DNA of 33,479 bases. Source: an uncultured Brachyspira sp. Lineage in GTDB: Bacteria > Spirochaetota > Brachyspiria > Brachyspirales > Brachyspiraceae. The translations under genes and the position numbers were made by a program. Below, piece after piece: positions 8,141 through 17,083 of the stretch. The number at the start of each line of letters is the position of its first letter. Within the stretch, counting starts at the first letter, position 1. Where the stretch lies: the NCBI RefSeq assembly GCF_944390845.1, contig NZ_CALXRM010000033.1, forward strand, positions 1-33,479, in the 5' to 3' direction. The notes beneath the pieces were generated by a model. The model was not told the origin of the DNA. It worked only from the letters and a program-made list of their open reading frames with translations, and did no database searches.

Positions 8141-9097
8141 ATGAGAAATATATTGATAGTTTTAAGTTTTTTGATTATATTTGTTTCATGCAGTAATTCA
8201 AATAATAGTACAGGGAGTAATATGGATAATACTATAATAACATCTACAAATAAAGATGGAAGTATAACATTTGAACAAAAGAATAGTCGTTATAATATAG
8301 AGTATATTCCAAATGTTGTTTATGCTAAAAAAGATAATACAGATTTAACTCTACAGATAATGATTCCAAGATTATTATTTGTAGATACTAATGCTAAATA
8401 TCCTTTAGTAGTTTATATACAGGGATCAGCATGGAGAAAACAAGATGTATATAAAAATTTAGTAGTTTTAGGAGATTTTGCAAGAAGGGGATATGTTGTT
8501 GCTATAGTTGAATACAGACCAAGCGATACAGCAGTTTTTCCTGCTCAGATAGAGGATACAAGAGATGCTATTAAATTTATGGTTGATAATGCTGATAAAT
8601 ATAATGCTGATACAAACAATTTATTTGTATGGGGAGATTCATCAGGCGGACATACTGCATTATTTACAGCAATACTATTAAATGAAAATGATAATACAAT
8701 ACCAAACATGAATGCAATTATATCTTATTATCCTCCTACAGATTTGCTTGAAATGAGAAATGATCCTTTAGGTTCAACTACTGGAGATGCAGAAAGTCCT
8801 GAAGGAATTTTAATTGGAAGAAAGAACGTTTATGATTTTCCAGAAGAAGCAAAAAAGATAAGTCCTTATTATGAGATTTCAAAAGCTAAAAATTTGCCTC
8901 CTATACTTTTAGCTCATGGTACAGGCGATAAATTAGTTCCTTTTAATCAAAGTAAAATTTTAGCTGACAAATTAAAAGAAGAGAATAGAGTATATGAATT
9001 TTATGCTATAAAAGATGCTGATCATAGTGATTGGCAGTTTTGGACTAAAGATATGTTTGATATTGTTGAAAATTTCATGAACAAATATAAAAAGTAA
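8141..9097 (+). CDS. Lipoprotein alpha/beta-hydrolase (esterase/acyl-peptidase-like, BD-FAE type)
   Basis: The protein is exported: a hydrophobic signal (4-15) ends at a spirochaete-style lipobox, FVSC, giving a lipidated Cys17. The mature part is an alpha/beta hydrolase. YIQGSAW (92-98) takes the place of the HGG oxyanion loop, GDSSGGH (165-171) carries nucleophile Ser167, and HGTGDKLVP (259-267) holds the acid Asp263. DADHSDW (292-298) holds His295. This set matches the BD-FAE/carboxylesterase-like family, whose members cut feruloyl or acetyl esters, but the substrate cannot be told here. AGGAG precedes the ATG by seven bases, and TATAAT at 8091-8096 is a likely -10 box. It ends at a shared terminator hairpin. 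Confidence 0.88.
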   Translation: MRNILIVLSFLIIFVSCSNSNNSTGSNMDNTIITSTNKDGSITFEQKNSRYNIEYIPNVVYAKKDNTDLTLQIMIPRLLFVDTNAKYPLVVYIQGSAWRKQDVYKNLVVLGDFARRGYVVAIVEYRPSDTAVFPAQIEDTRDAIKFMVDNADKYNADTNNLFVWGDSSGGHTALFTAILLNENDNTIPNMNAIISYYPPTDLLEMRNDPLGSTTGDAESPEGILIGRKNVYDFPEEAKKISPYYEISKAKNLPPILLAHGTGDKLVPFNQSKILADKLKEENRVYEFYAIKDADHSDWQFWTKDMFDIVENFMNKYKK

Positions 9098-9124
9098 AAA
9101 ATATTAAAGTAGAAAATTATTTTA

Positions 9125-9162
9125 GAAAAAAGTGCTGGTTTATTTTGTATCAGCACTTTTTT
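9125..9162. terminator. Bidirectional terminator between convergent genes
   Basis: AAAAAGTGCTG (9126-9136) pairs perfectly with CAGCACTTTTT across a 14-base loop. It is flanked by A-runs on the left and T-runs on the right, so it can stop both the esterase gene and the convergent HAD phosphatase gene. Confidence 0.9.
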
Positions 9163-9177
9163 GTTTATGGCATTAAT

Positions 9178-9795
9178 TTATATATTTGACCATTTTTCTA
9201 TTTTTATAACCCATGCATTAGTTTGATTAGCAGCTTTTAGTCCGACTTCACTGTCTTCAAATATAATGCTTTCATTTTCTTTTACATTAAAATGATTAAA
9301 ACATTTAAAAAATATTTCTGGGTCTGGCTTTTTCTTTTCAATATCATTTCCTGTCAAAACTAAATCAAATAATTTTTCAAGTTTGAATTCTTTCAATATT
9401 CCATAAACTCCATTAGGCGATGCAGTAGTGGCTAATGCAGTATATTTTCTATTATTTTTGTTGTTATTATCAAGCAATGTTTCCAATACAAATGGGTGAA
9501 CATTAACTAGATTAAGATTTTCCAAATATATTTCCTCTTTTCTAATATGTATTTTTTCTACAAGTTCATCAAATTCAGCCTTATTTTTATCAAGAATATT
9601 ATTTAATTTTAAAATATTGCTTGTGAATATTTTATAATGCAAGCCAAAACATTCATTATAATAATAGTCTTTATCCAGTTCTATATTAAATTCTTTTAAA
9701 GCATTGTAATAAGAATAATAATTTAGATATGCACTATCTATTAAAGTTCCGTCCATATCGAATATTAGTAATTTTATTTTTTCAGAGTTTAACAT
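9178..9795 (-). CDS. HAD-superfamily phosphatase (subfamily IA, beta-phosphoglucomutase-like)
   Basis: This cytoplasmic Mg2+-dependent phosphohydrolase or phosphomutase has motif I FDMDGTLIDS (nucleophile and acid/base aspartates), motif II ATTASPNG, motif III lysine in KKKPDPEIF, and motif IV IIFEDSEVGLKAA. An alpha-helical cap follows motif I, as in subfamily IA. The open frame runs back to an ATG at 9807, but only the internal ATG at 9795 has a GGA-type ribosome-binding site at the right distance, so I use that start (205 aa). Likely substrates are small sugar phosphates or phosphoglycolate; which one is not visible. It has no operon partner. Confidence 0.87.
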   Translation of the reverse strand: MLNSEKIKLLIFDMDGTLIDSAYLNYYSYYNALKEFNIELDKDYYYNECFGLHYKIFTSNILKLNNILDKNKAEFDELVEKIHIRKEEIYLENLNLVNVHPFVLETLLDNNNKNNRKYTALATTASPNGVYGILKEFKLEKLFDLVLTGNDIEKKKPDPEIFFKCFNHFNVKENESIIFEDSEVGLKAANQTNAWVIKIEKWSNI

Positions 9796-9926
9796 ATTTA
9801 TTTCCATTTGTGTTTATAATTTTGAATGATTATATCATATAAAAATAAAGAATTCCAATTTACATTAAAAATGATATAATAATTTTATAAAATAATCTAC
9901 AGATCAAAAATTATAAAAAAGATATT

Positions 9927-11513
9927 ATGAAAAATACTAAATCAAGAATAGAAAAAATTATAAACTTACTATCACAAGGACTTTATGAGAGAGAAGAAAT
10001 TGTAGCATTAACTTTTCTTAGTGCTATTGCAGGAAAGCCAGTATTTTTATACGGCCCTCCCGGAACTGCAAAAAGCTTCATAGCAAAAAGAGTTTCATCA
10101 GCATTTAAAGATTCAAAATATTTTGGATATTTGATGCAAAGGTTTAGTACTCCTGAGGATATATTCGGGCCTATTAGTTTAGAAGAATTAAAGAATGATA
10201 AATATGTAAGAAAAATAGAAGGATATTTACCTGACAGTGATTTTGTATTTTTAGATGAAATTTGGAAAAGTACTCCAGCTATACTTAATACACTTTTAAC
10301 TATAATAAATGAAAGAGTTTTTAAAAATGGTGCTGAAGAAATAAAAGTTCCATTAAAGGCATTGATTTCAGCAAGTAATGAAACACCTCCAGAAGGTCAA
10401 GGGCTTGAAGCTTTATACGATAGATTTATTATGCGTTTGTTTGTTAGTCCTATGAAGAATAAGGAAAATTTTGAGAAGATACTGCAAAATACAGACTCTA
10501 GTTCATATATAAGTATTGATGATGAATTAAAAATTTCTAATGATGAATGGGTAAAAATAAGAGAAGAAGCTAATAATATAAAACTCTCAAGAGCTGTTAT
10601 TGATATTATTCATCATATAAAACTTTCAATAGAAAAATTCAATGAAGATAACAAAGATATAGCAATATATGTATCCGATAGAAGATGGCAGCATATTTCT
10701 TATTTATTAAAAATAGCAGCATATTTAAACAATAAAAAAGAAGTAGATATTTATGAAACTCTTTTAATTTCTAATTGTTTATGGAGTTTAGATGAACATA
10801 TTAATGTAGTAAAAAAGATAGTAGAGAATGCCATTAGAACATCATACAATTTCAATAATAAAGATATTAATTCTTGGAGAGAAAGTTTAAATAATATTCA
10901 AAAAAATATTGATAATGAATTTTATAATTTAGAAAAAACTTATGATACAGAAAACATTGATGATAAGCCTTATATTACAGCAACTTTAAATATAAATATT
11001 GATGGATATGGTAATAAAGGCGAAACAATGATTTATATACCTATAAAACAGTTAGAGAAAAAAGGATATTTTTATCCATTAGACATATCAAGAAATCAGA
11101 CAAAGAAATTTAGATGCAATTTTAACGGCACAGAAAAATGCACTGTAGAAATCAATTCCTCTACTTCAGTTAACGGTTTTGTATCAAATAAATTATCAAG
11201 AAATTATGAATTATTAATTGATATAGAGCCAGATTATTATATGAAAAAAGTTTCTTCAAAAAAAGTAAAAGAGGAAACTAAAAAAACATATTTAAATCTT
11301 ATAGACTCTTTAATAACAAGCATTGAAAATATAATAACAAATTTAAAAAATGATTTTGATTCAAATAAATTATCATCAAAAAGTATATTTATATCAGAAG
11401 AAAATTTTAATATATTTATTGATATGTTTGATTCTTATATAAATAATCTTGAAAGTGAAAAATTGAATGCAGAAAGATTAAAAAGTGAAATAGAAAATCA
11501 TGAAACAATTTGA
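9927..11513 (+). CDS. ravA: RavA-like MoxR AAA+ ATPase
   Basis: This is a hexameric AAA+ ATPase of the MoxR group, RavA branch. The sequence shows Walker A GPPGTAKS (43-50), Walker B FVFLDE (106-111), sensor-1 SASNE (148-152), and the RavA-like run EIWKSTPAILNTLLTIINER (111-130) followed by LEALYDRFIMRL (160-171) with arginine-finger candidates. The C-terminal 200 residues would form the triple-helical/LARA-like region. The length (528 aa) compares with 498 in E. coli. The stop overlaps the viaA start by 14 bases (ATGAAACAATTTGA), so the pair is translationally coupled. In E. coli RavA-ViaA acts on respiratory complexes and alters aminoglycoside sensitivity; the role in a spirochaete is open. 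The ribosome-binding site is weak. Confidence 0.9.
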   Translation: MKNTKSRIEKIINLLSQGLYEREEIVALTFLSAIAGKPVFLYGPPGTAKSFIAKRVSSAFKDSKYFGYLMQRFSTPEDIFGPISLEELKNDKYVRKIEGYLPDSDFVFLDEIWKSTPAILNTLLTIINERVFKNGAEEIKVPLKALISASNETPPEGQGLEALYDRFIMRLFVSPMKNKENFEKILQNTDSSSYISIDDELKISNDEWVKIREEANNIKLSRAVIDIIHHIKLSIEKFNEDNKDIAIYVSDRRWQHISYLLKIAAYLNNKKEVDIYETLLISNCLWSLDEHINVVKKIVENAIRTSYNFNNKDINSWRESLNNIQKNIDNEFYNLEKTYDTENIDDKPYITATLNINIDGYGNKGETMIYIPIKQLEKKGYFYPLDISRNQTKKFRCNFNGTEKCTVEINSSTSVNGFVSNKLSRNYELLIDIEPDYYMKKVSSKKVKEETKKTYLNLIDSLITSIENIITNLKNDFDSNKLSSKSIFISEENFNIFIDMFDSYINNLESEKLNAERLKSEIENHETI

Positions 11514-12912
11514 TTATGATTCTTATATGAATGAAATAAAGAAAACAGAAACCATTGCCAGAGGAGTTTTTAATGGTTCTTTTAATAATTTACAAGACAG
11601 CAGATTAGAAGAAGAACTTGAAGTAAAAATAACAAAATGGAAAAAAGATTTAAACGAATTTATAAATAATAATAATCCTTATGAAGAAAATAAAACAGAA
11701 TTAGAAATATCAATAAAAAAATTAAAAGATAAAAAAAAGAAAATTACAAAAGAAGATATAAAAAATGATTTAGATAATATTAGTATTTTATCAAATAATA
11801 TTGATATTAATTTTTGGAATGATAAATTAAATAATATTGAGAATCTTGATGTAATAAAGAATAATATTATTTCTTTATGGGAAAAAACTTATAGTAAAAA
11901 AAATAATGAATGGCTTGTTAATACTGTTAAACAAAAGAGATATAAATTTATTTCTGATATAGAATCCTGGATTCATCTAATCAAAAAATTAAAATATATG
12001 TCAAATATCTTAAGAATAAAAACAGGAGTCTTATGGGATTTTAGAGTAGGTGAGCTTGAAGAAGAAGATATTTCTTTATTATACAGATGGGTAAACTTTA
12101 TTAATGAGTATAAAGACATAGATATTATATGTGATGCTATGGGACGCAGAATTGATGCTGATAAGGCTATAAAAAATGTTGAATTTAAAAATACTTATTC
12201 TCATACAAATAAAAAAATAAGCTCTAAAGAAGAAATTGTAGGTATATACTTTTCTAAGGATATTGAAAATGTTGTACCGGAAGAACTTTCACTTTTATGC
12301 AATGAGGATAGTGAAAAGTTATTCAAATTAAAATATATAGAAAACAGGCTTATGTGTTTTGATAAAAGTGCTTATGTATTCAATGAAAATGAACAAAATA
12401 TGGTTAGAGCTGGATATAAGGACGGTAAAGGCGACATGATTATATGTATAGATACGAGCGGTTCTATGAAGGGTATTAGCGAATATATTGCCAAGGCTAT
12501 AATGTTAAAAATGGTTATGCAGGCTTTATCCGAAAATAGAAATGCTTATTTAATTAACTTCAGCACAGAAATACATACTTGCCGATTCTCCAAAAACAAC
12601 GGAATTGAAGATTTAATAAAATTTTTAAAACTTAGTTATCATGGAGGATCTGATATATATAAGGCACTTTATGAAGCTAATAGAATAATGAATACTTCAA
12701 GTTTCAAAAATGCTGATGTTTTAGTATTATCCGACTTTATAATGGAAGATATGGCAGATAATTTAGTACAGATATGCAATAAGCAAAAAAATAATGGCAA
12801 TAAATTTTTTGCAGTATCTATAGGAAAATTTCCATTTGGTTATTCATATAAAAAAGTATTTAACAAACACTGGATATTTGATATAGATAATGGAATTAAA
12901 AAAATTTATTAG
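11500..12912 (+). CDS. viaA: ViaA-like von Willebrand factor A domain protein
   Basis: This 470-aa cytoplasmic partner of RavA has a helical, charged N-terminal half (1-300) and a C-terminal VWA domain starting at about 312. The metal-ion-dependent adhesion site is intact: DTSGS (318-322), then the GGSD loop (382-385) and VLSDF downstream. The stretch SGSMKG...AKAIMLKMVMQALSENRNAYLINFSTEI closely follows the ViaA pattern, and length matches E. coli ViaA (483 aa). It overlaps ravA by 14 bases. Its stop codon TAG shares two bases with the stop codon of the convergent YidC-sulfatase gene, with no terminator between them. Antisense overlap of the two 3' ends is therefore expected. Confidence 0.9.
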   Translation: MKQFDYDSYMNEIKKTETIARGVFNGSFNNLQDSRLEEELEVKITKWKKDLNEFINNNNPYEENKTELEISIKKLKDKKKKITKEDIKNDLDNISILSNNIDINFWNDKLNNIENLDVIKNNIISLWEKTYSKKNNEWLVNTVKQKRYKFISDIESWIHLIKKLKYMSNILRIKTGVLWDFRVGELEEEDISLLYRWVNFINEYKDIDIICDAMGRRIDADKAIKNVEFKNTYSHTNKKISSKEEIVGIYFSKDIENVVPEELSLLCNEDSEKLFKLKYIENRLMCFDKSAYVFNENEQNMVRAGYKDGKGDMIICIDTSGSMKGISEYIAKAIMLKMVMQALSENRNAYLINFSTEIHTCRFSKNNGIEDLIKFLKLSYHGGSDIYKALYEANRIMNTSSFKNADVLVLSDFIMEDMADNLVQICNKQKNNGNKFFAVSIGKFPFGYSYKKVFNKHWIFDIDNGIKKIY

Positions 12913-15701
12913 TTATTTACATTTACAATAGTCCAATTAGTTTTTTCAAATATATTATCCTTCACGATAAAATATCTATTGAAATTATATTTCATTTTAT
13001 AATTAGCATTTGGATCTCCTTTTCCTCCAGCTATTTCTATTGCCATAATACCATTAGTTTTCATATCATTTGTTATTAATTTACTTGTAAATGGATTAAT
13101 TGGATTTTCTAAATGTTTTGAAGCTAAATATGGAACATCAGCTATCGTCATAAATGTATTATTTGATACTATATTTCCTTTGGAATTTATGTCTTTAAAA
13201 TATAACATTGAATTAAATATTTTAAACATTCCCATTTCATTTTTATCAAACACTGATGGAGAAAAATATGCTGAATGATCTGAAACTATTATTATTTTAG
13301 TATTATCATATACTTTATTTTCTTTTAAAAAATTGAAGAAATTTGCTAATTCTTTAAAAGAAGCTACTGTAGAATAATAAGTTCTTGCAGAAAAGTCGCC
13401 TCCAAAATATTCTAAATCTTCATTCGGAACTTCTTCTATATTTATAGAAGGTATAAAATTAGAATTATAATTAAAAGGTTCATGTGTACTATCACTATGT
13501 ACAATATTGAAATAGTTTCCTGTTTCATTTATTTTAGTTAAATTTGTTAATGCTTGAAGTAATGCAAATTCTTGTATGGACTTACCAACTATAGTTAAAT
13601 TTCTGCCTGAATTAGGTATGAGCCAGTCATTTTTAGAATATAATTGTGCTCTCAAGAAAACAGGTATCATTCTAAATAATGCAAATCTTACAGCTCTGTT
13701 TTGATTATTTTCTTCAATATTTTTTTTATGAAAAGTAGTACTATTTGTATTAGAATCATTAAGCAAATTTTTTAATTCTTCTGCAATCATACTGTCATTT
13801 TGATTGTAGGCTTTTATATTTGTATAGCCTTTAAATATTGTTAAATCAGGAATCCAAGAAAAATTGGCAAAAGCAGGATCAAAGGTCATAGACTCATATC
13901 TATTATTAACAAATAATTGCGGCATCATAAGCAATGATTCATTATGCTTATCTTTTAATACATATTTTTCATTTAATTCAAATGGAGCGTATTCGTATCC
14001 TCCATATAAAGCTTGTATACTTCCTATAGTACCTGCTCCTAATGATGTTGTATTTGGATACCATATAAAACCATCAAATTCTTTTTTTATTTCTGGAAAT
14101 CTTTCAAGAACTATATTGCCAAATTCTGGATTTCCTCTGTCCAATATTATAATAAATATATTTGTTCCTGTTTTAGAGAAATTGAATATATTATAATCAT
14201 TATTTGAATTATTAATTGATGATATTTGCAATAATTTTTTCTGTTCTTTATTTATTTTTGTGAAATCAAATATAGATATAGCAAGTAAACTTATTGTTAT
14301 GATTATTAATATATTGAACAGAAAATTTATTAAGTTCTTTTTTATTATAATTACTGTAAGTGATAATATTACTAAAATTAATATAATATTTAATATGATT
14401 TGTTTAGCATTTGGTATTAACAAGTATTCTAATTCAAATTTAAAATTACTTGATATATATCCATAATCTATTACCATTATAAATGTATTAGCTAATGATA
14501 TTAGAGATATCAATATAAAAATAAAAGTTATATTATTTTTAAATTTTTCTGAAAACAAAAAGTATAGGAATATTGGATATACAAAAAATATACCTACATA
14601 TTTGAAAAACACAGTAAATATAATACTAAATGGATTTTCAAATTCCTGACCAGAAGATGCTATAAGAGATGTTAGTATAAATAAACCAGATAAAATTGTT
14701 ATAGTTATCAGTGATGATATGAATATTTTTAATCTTAGTTTGCTTTCTATTTTTAGAAAATCTAATATTTTCTTTTTGTTTAGAATTATTGCTAACACTA
14801 TAAGAGAAAGAATAAACCATATTAATAATAAATCTTTATAAGTTTTAACATGTATAATAAATGCTCTTAAAAATGTATATTGAACTGATTTATTTATTAC
14901 TGTATTTCTTAAAAAGTATAATATAGTCATTATAAATATTAAAACAGTGTATAAACAATATATTATTTTTGATACTAGAATAAATATTTTATTATTCGAT
15001 ACCTTATTTATTATACTTTTTATTTTTTCAATATTTATTAAAACTATATTTTTGAAAAATGAAAATGCACAGTTAATAGTCCAATATAGTAAGAGTATAG
15101 CAGGAGAATTATATAGAAATACTAAAAAGAATAAACTCATTAAAAATATTGGTATAGATTGTTTAAAAGTTAATTTTTTAGAATATACGAATGTAGAGGC
15201 TAATGAAAAAGCTGTCATTACAAATGGAAGTAAATTTATATAATAATTTCCAATATGAATTATTTTATCCGGATCGCCTAAACTTTTTATAAGCCAAAAA
15301 CTTTCGGTATTTGCTCCGCTCAAACTAGTAAAAAAATTATATCCGGCTAAGAAAAAAGGTATTTGTATTAATAATCCTAATACACCTCTGAAAGCATAAA
15401 TTGTTTTATATCCATTAATTCTTTGACATGTCCTTATTAATAGATAAGCCTGATCCCCTTTATATACTGCTTTAATATTATCTATCATAGGCTTCATTTT
15501 GCTTTGCATATCTCTTTCTTTCTGCTGCCATTTTTCTGCTATATTATATAAAGGAAGTGATAATATATTAATAATTAAACTTACCAAAATAACACTTACA
15601 GTATAGCTGCTTTGTGTTAATACTTTAAAATAATAGAATATTGTTTCTAATAAAAATTCTATTGGGTATATAGTTAAACTATATATAATATCACCAAACA
15701 T
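12909..15701 (-). CDS. YidC/Oxa1-like domain fused to a polytopic region and a sulfatase/LtaS-like domain
   Basis: This 930-aa protein joins three parts. Residues 1-220 follow the YidC/Oxa1/Alb3 plan: a first span, a cytoplasmic hairpin with charged WQQKERDMQSKMKPMI (58-73), and four further spans ending in LYWTINCAFSFFKNIVL. Residues 240-480 are about seven more membrane spans. Residues 510-930 are an extracytoplasmic alkaline-phosphatase/sulfatase-fold domain: IIILDRGN (Asp521), PNTTSLGAG (nucleophile candidate Thr551/552), HSDSTHEPF (His740) and VSDHS (Asp808-His809). These line up with the metal ligands of LtaS-type phosphoglycerol transferases. In the YidC part the groove arginine of Gram-positive YidC appears replaced by Asn45. 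GAGGT precedes the ATG. It may modify envelope polymers; an insertase role is uncertain. Confidence 0.85.
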   Translation of the reverse strand: MFGDIIYSLTIYPIEFLLETIFYYFKVLTQSSYTVSVILVSLIINILSLPLYNIAEKWQQKERDMQSKMKPMIDNIKAVYKGDQAYLLIRTCQRINGYKTIYAFRGVLGLLIQIPFFLAGYNFFTSLSGANTESFWLIKSLGDPDKIIHIGNYYINLLPFVMTAFSLASTFVYSKKLTFKQSIPIFLMSLFFLVFLYNSPAILLLYWTINCAFSFFKNIVLINIEKIKSIINKVSNNKIFILVSKIIYCLYTVLIFIMTILYFLRNTVINKSVQYTFLRAFIIHVKTYKDLLLIWFILSLIVLAIILNKKKILDFLKIESKLRLKIFISSLITITILSGLFILTSLIASSGQEFENPFSIIFTVFFKYVGIFFVYPIFLYFLFSEKFKNNITFIFILISLISLANTFIMVIDYGYISSNFKFELEYLLIPNAKQIILNIILILVILSLTVIIIKKNLINFLFNILIIITISLLAISIFDFTKINKEQKKLLQISSINNSNNDYNIFNFSKTGTNIFIIILDRGNPEFGNIVLERFPEIKKEFDGFIWYPNTTSLGAGTIGSIQALYGGYEYAPFELNEKYVLKDKHNESLLMMPQLFVNNRYESMTFDPAFANFSWIPDLTIFKGYTNIKAYNQNDSMIAEELKNLLNDSNTNSTTFHKKNIEENNQNRAVRFALFRMIPVFLRAQLYSKNDWLIPNSGRNLTIVGKSIQEFALLQALTNLTKINETGNYFNIVHSDSTHEPFNYNSNFIPSINIEEVPNEDLEYFGGDFSARTYYSTVASFKELANFFNFLKENKVYDNTKIIIVSDHSAYFSPSVFDKNEMGMFKIFNSMLYFKDINSKGNIVSNNTFMTIADVPYLASKHLENPINPFTSKLITNDMKTNGIMAIEIAGGKGDPNANYKMKYNFNRYFIVKDNIFEKTNWTIVNVNN

Positions 15702-15827
15702 TGTAATACCTCATAAAATAATTTTTATATTAATATATTAACAAGATTATTCCATATAAAATACAATTTAATCATTTAACATAGTAATTATTAGTATTAT
15801 TATGGTAAAACTAAATAAAGTCAAGTA

Positions 15828-16637
15828 TTATAAAGTTGTATATTTAAGAGTATAATATATCTTATTTGGTAAGAATATATTTATTAATTTTGATTCTTTT
15901 TGAATGCTTTCAGTTGTATATATATCTAAATATTGATGATTATCATTTAATATATTATTATTTTCTAAATACTTTTTTACTGATAATACTGTATGATATG
16001 CTGGATCTATTATGTTTTTTATAGAATTATTTGTTGACTTCAATACTTCTTTTATGTCATTAATTATTAGAGGGTAGTGAGTGCAGCCAAGAATTAAAGT
16101 ATCAGAATCAGAATCAATATTTTCTAAATAACATTGAAGCACTTCAAATCTATTATCATAACTATTCCAATCATTTTCAATCATAGGACATAATTCTTTA
16201 CAAGCTACCTGAGTGATTTTTATGTTTTTATTGTATTCATTTATTTTTTCTATATATGCTTTTGAATTAACTGTAAATTCTGTTGCCATTATTGATATAT
16301 TATTATTTTGTGTATTATTGACAGCATCTATTGCTCCATTAGATATCACTTCTATTATAGGAGTATTATATTTTTGTTTTAATATATCATAAGTTGAAGC
16401 AGCTATAGTATTGCAGGCTATTACTATTATTTTGCAATTTTGTTTAACTAAGAAGTCTACCATTTTTGAAGTTAATTCTATTATTTGTTTTTTAGGTTTA
16501 CTTCCATAAGGTATATTAGCATTATCTCCAAGATATATATAATTCTCATTAGGCAATAATTTTAATAATTGTTTTAATACAGTTATACCTCCAAATCCTG
16601 AATCAAAAACAGCTATTGGCATAGAATTAGTAAACAT
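15828..16637 (-). CDS. murI: Glutamate racemase
   Basis: MurI converts L- to D-glutamate for peptidoglycan stem peptides in the cytoplasm. The enzyme uses two catalytic cysteines, both present: VIACNT (Cys75 from the chosen start) and LGCTHYP (Cys185). The N-terminal AVFDSGFGG (Asp12, Ser13) and YLGDNANIPYG are family signatures. The frame extends back to an ATG at 16649, but GGAG sits six bases before the internal ATG at 16637 and not before the outer one, so the protein probably has 269 residues. It is monocistronic, 126 bases upstream of the start of the YidC-sulfatase gene in the same direction. Confidence 0.95.
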   Translation of the reverse strand: MFTNSMPIAVFDSGFGGITVLKQLLKLLPNENYIYLGDNANIPYGSKPKKQIIELTSKMVDFLVKQNCKIIVIACNTIAASTYDILKQKYNTPIIEVISNGAIDAVNNTQNNNISIMATEFTVNSKAYIEKINEYNKNIKITQVACKELCPMIENDWNSYDNRFEVLQCYLENIDSDSDTLILGCTHYPLIINDIKEVLKSTNNSIKNIIDPAYHTVLSVKKYLENNNILNDNHQYLDIYTTESIQKESKLINIFLPNKIYYTLKYTTL

Positions 16638-16732
16638 AATAAACTCCATAGTTGATTATTTTTATTATATTTACTATTTCCATAAAGTCAATGATATTGT
16701 GAAATAAAAGTTATATTTTGTAATAAATTTAC

Positions 16733-16760
16733 TTGTATTAAGTAAAAAATAGTGTATAAT
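16733..16760 (+). promoter_or_regulatory. Promoter of the oadGAB operon
   Basis: TTGTAT (16733-16738), a 16-base spacer and TATAAT (16755-16760) lie 37 bases before the oadG start codon. The open frame upstream of that start (GTG at 16752) would begin inside this -10 box, which argues against using it as the start. Confidence 0.65.
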
Positions 16761-16796
16761 GCAGTATTAAAAATTTACACAACAGGAGTATTTTTG

Positions 16797-17045
16797 ATGA
16801 ACAGTAGTATTATGGAAGCAATACAGATAATGCTAATAGGTATGGGCGTTGTTGTATTGTTCTTGATTATATTGGTTTTCTTTATGAAAGTCGTTAGTGC
16901 TGTTGTAGCTCAAGTAGATAAGATGATGCCGCCTGCTCAGGAAGAATCTAGTTCTTCTCCAGCACCAGTTCAAGCGGTAAGCAATGATAAAATGGTAGCT
17001 ATAGCAATTGCTTTAGCACATATTCATAGCAATAAGTCTAAATAA
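16797..17045 (+). CDS. oadG: Oxaloacetate decarboxylase gamma subunit (OadG-like)
   Basis: This small 82-aa membrane subunit assembles the alpha and beta subunits of the Na+-pumping oxaloacetate decarboxylase. It has one membrane span (about 10-32), the typical IGMGVVVLFLIILVFFMKVVS pattern, and then a Pro/Ala/Ser-rich linker and a short C-terminal helix. That C-terminus lacks an obvious zinc-ligand set as known in some OadG proteins, although two histidines (AHIHS) are present. AGGAG lies about eight bases before the ATG at 16797. It is the first gene of the gamma-alpha-beta operon, 38 bases before oadA. Confidence 0.87.
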   Translation: MNSSIMEAIQIMLIGMGVVVLFLIILVFFMKVVSAVVAQVDKMMPPAQEESSSSPAPVQAVSNDKMVAIAIALAHIHSNKSK

Positions 17046-17083
17046 TAGTAAGTTTTTTTTATAAAAAAAGGAGATATAAAAGA

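Noticed and set aside
16752-16796. Longer oadG start at GTG 16752
   Set aside because: That start falls inside the -10 promoter box; the ATG at 16797 has an AGGAG site.
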